Positions 15,180-15,184 of a DNA stretch of 15,184 bases are shown here, piece by piece (positions within the stretch are counted from its first letter, which is position 1; each line of letters opens with the position of its first letter). The position numbers and the translations under genes were made by a program. The notes below the pieces were generated by a model. The model was not told the DNA's origin, did not search any database, and worked only from the letters and a program-made list of their open reading frames with translations. Origin of the DNA: Bacteroidales bacterium (GTDB lineage Bacteria > Bacteroidota > Bacteroidia > Bacteroidales > Muribaculaceae). The DNA lies in the NCBI GenBank assembly GCA_004557195.1, contig SFER01000033.1, forward strand, positions 1 to 15,184. The letters are read 5' to 3'.

Positions 15180-15184
15180 ATCAT

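Overview
The window looks like chromosomal DNA from a member of the Bacteroidales, plausibly Muribaculaceae-like. The evidence is repeated Bacteroidetes-type promoters (TTTG, 19-21 bp, then TAnnTTTG), A/T-rich leaders without Shine-Dalgarno sequences, a TonB-dependent receptor with a carboxypeptidase-regulatory-like N-terminal domain, a DUF2807/GIN protein and a DUF6398 protein. The placement rests on recognising families and was not checked by alignment.

Layout, left to right. (1) A TonB-dependent receptor on the minus strand runs off the left edge. It is divergent from speA (arginine decarboxylase), and the 245-bp gap between them holds one well-formed promoter for each. (2) speA is followed after 6 bp by truA (tRNA pseudouridine synthase), then by a secreted GIN-domain protein built of about ten GSG(D) rungs. 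A clear intrinsic terminator lies 3' of that gene. (3) ald (alanine dehydrogenase) stands alone, with its own terminator. (4) After a 368-bp gap with two candidate promoters comes a four-gene efflux operon: a TolC-like outer membrane channel, an HlyD-like periplasmic adaptor and two ABC-2 permeases. No ATPase is encoded in it. (5) The next gap, of about 300 bp, carries three exact copies of a 15-bp sequence at a strict 23-bp period, then a G+C-richer stretch. (6) A small DUF6398 gene on the minus strand converges on the efflux operon and is divergent from pdxA. (7) pdxA (vitamin B6 synthesis) is followed after 18 bp by a sugar-nucleotidyltransferase-like gene that ends just inside the right edge.

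Most of the window is housekeeping or ordinary accessory content. The efflux genes form one envelope-spanning export machine. PdxA contributes to making pyridoxal phosphate, which SpeA uses, but nothing ties the two genes together locally. I found no tRNA, rRNA, CRISPR array, insertion sequence or prophage gene, and no convincing new system. The least explained items are the ATPase-less ABC-2 operon, the 23-bp-period repeat array with its neighbouring G+C-rich segment, and the 10-bp-phased A/T tracts before pdxA.
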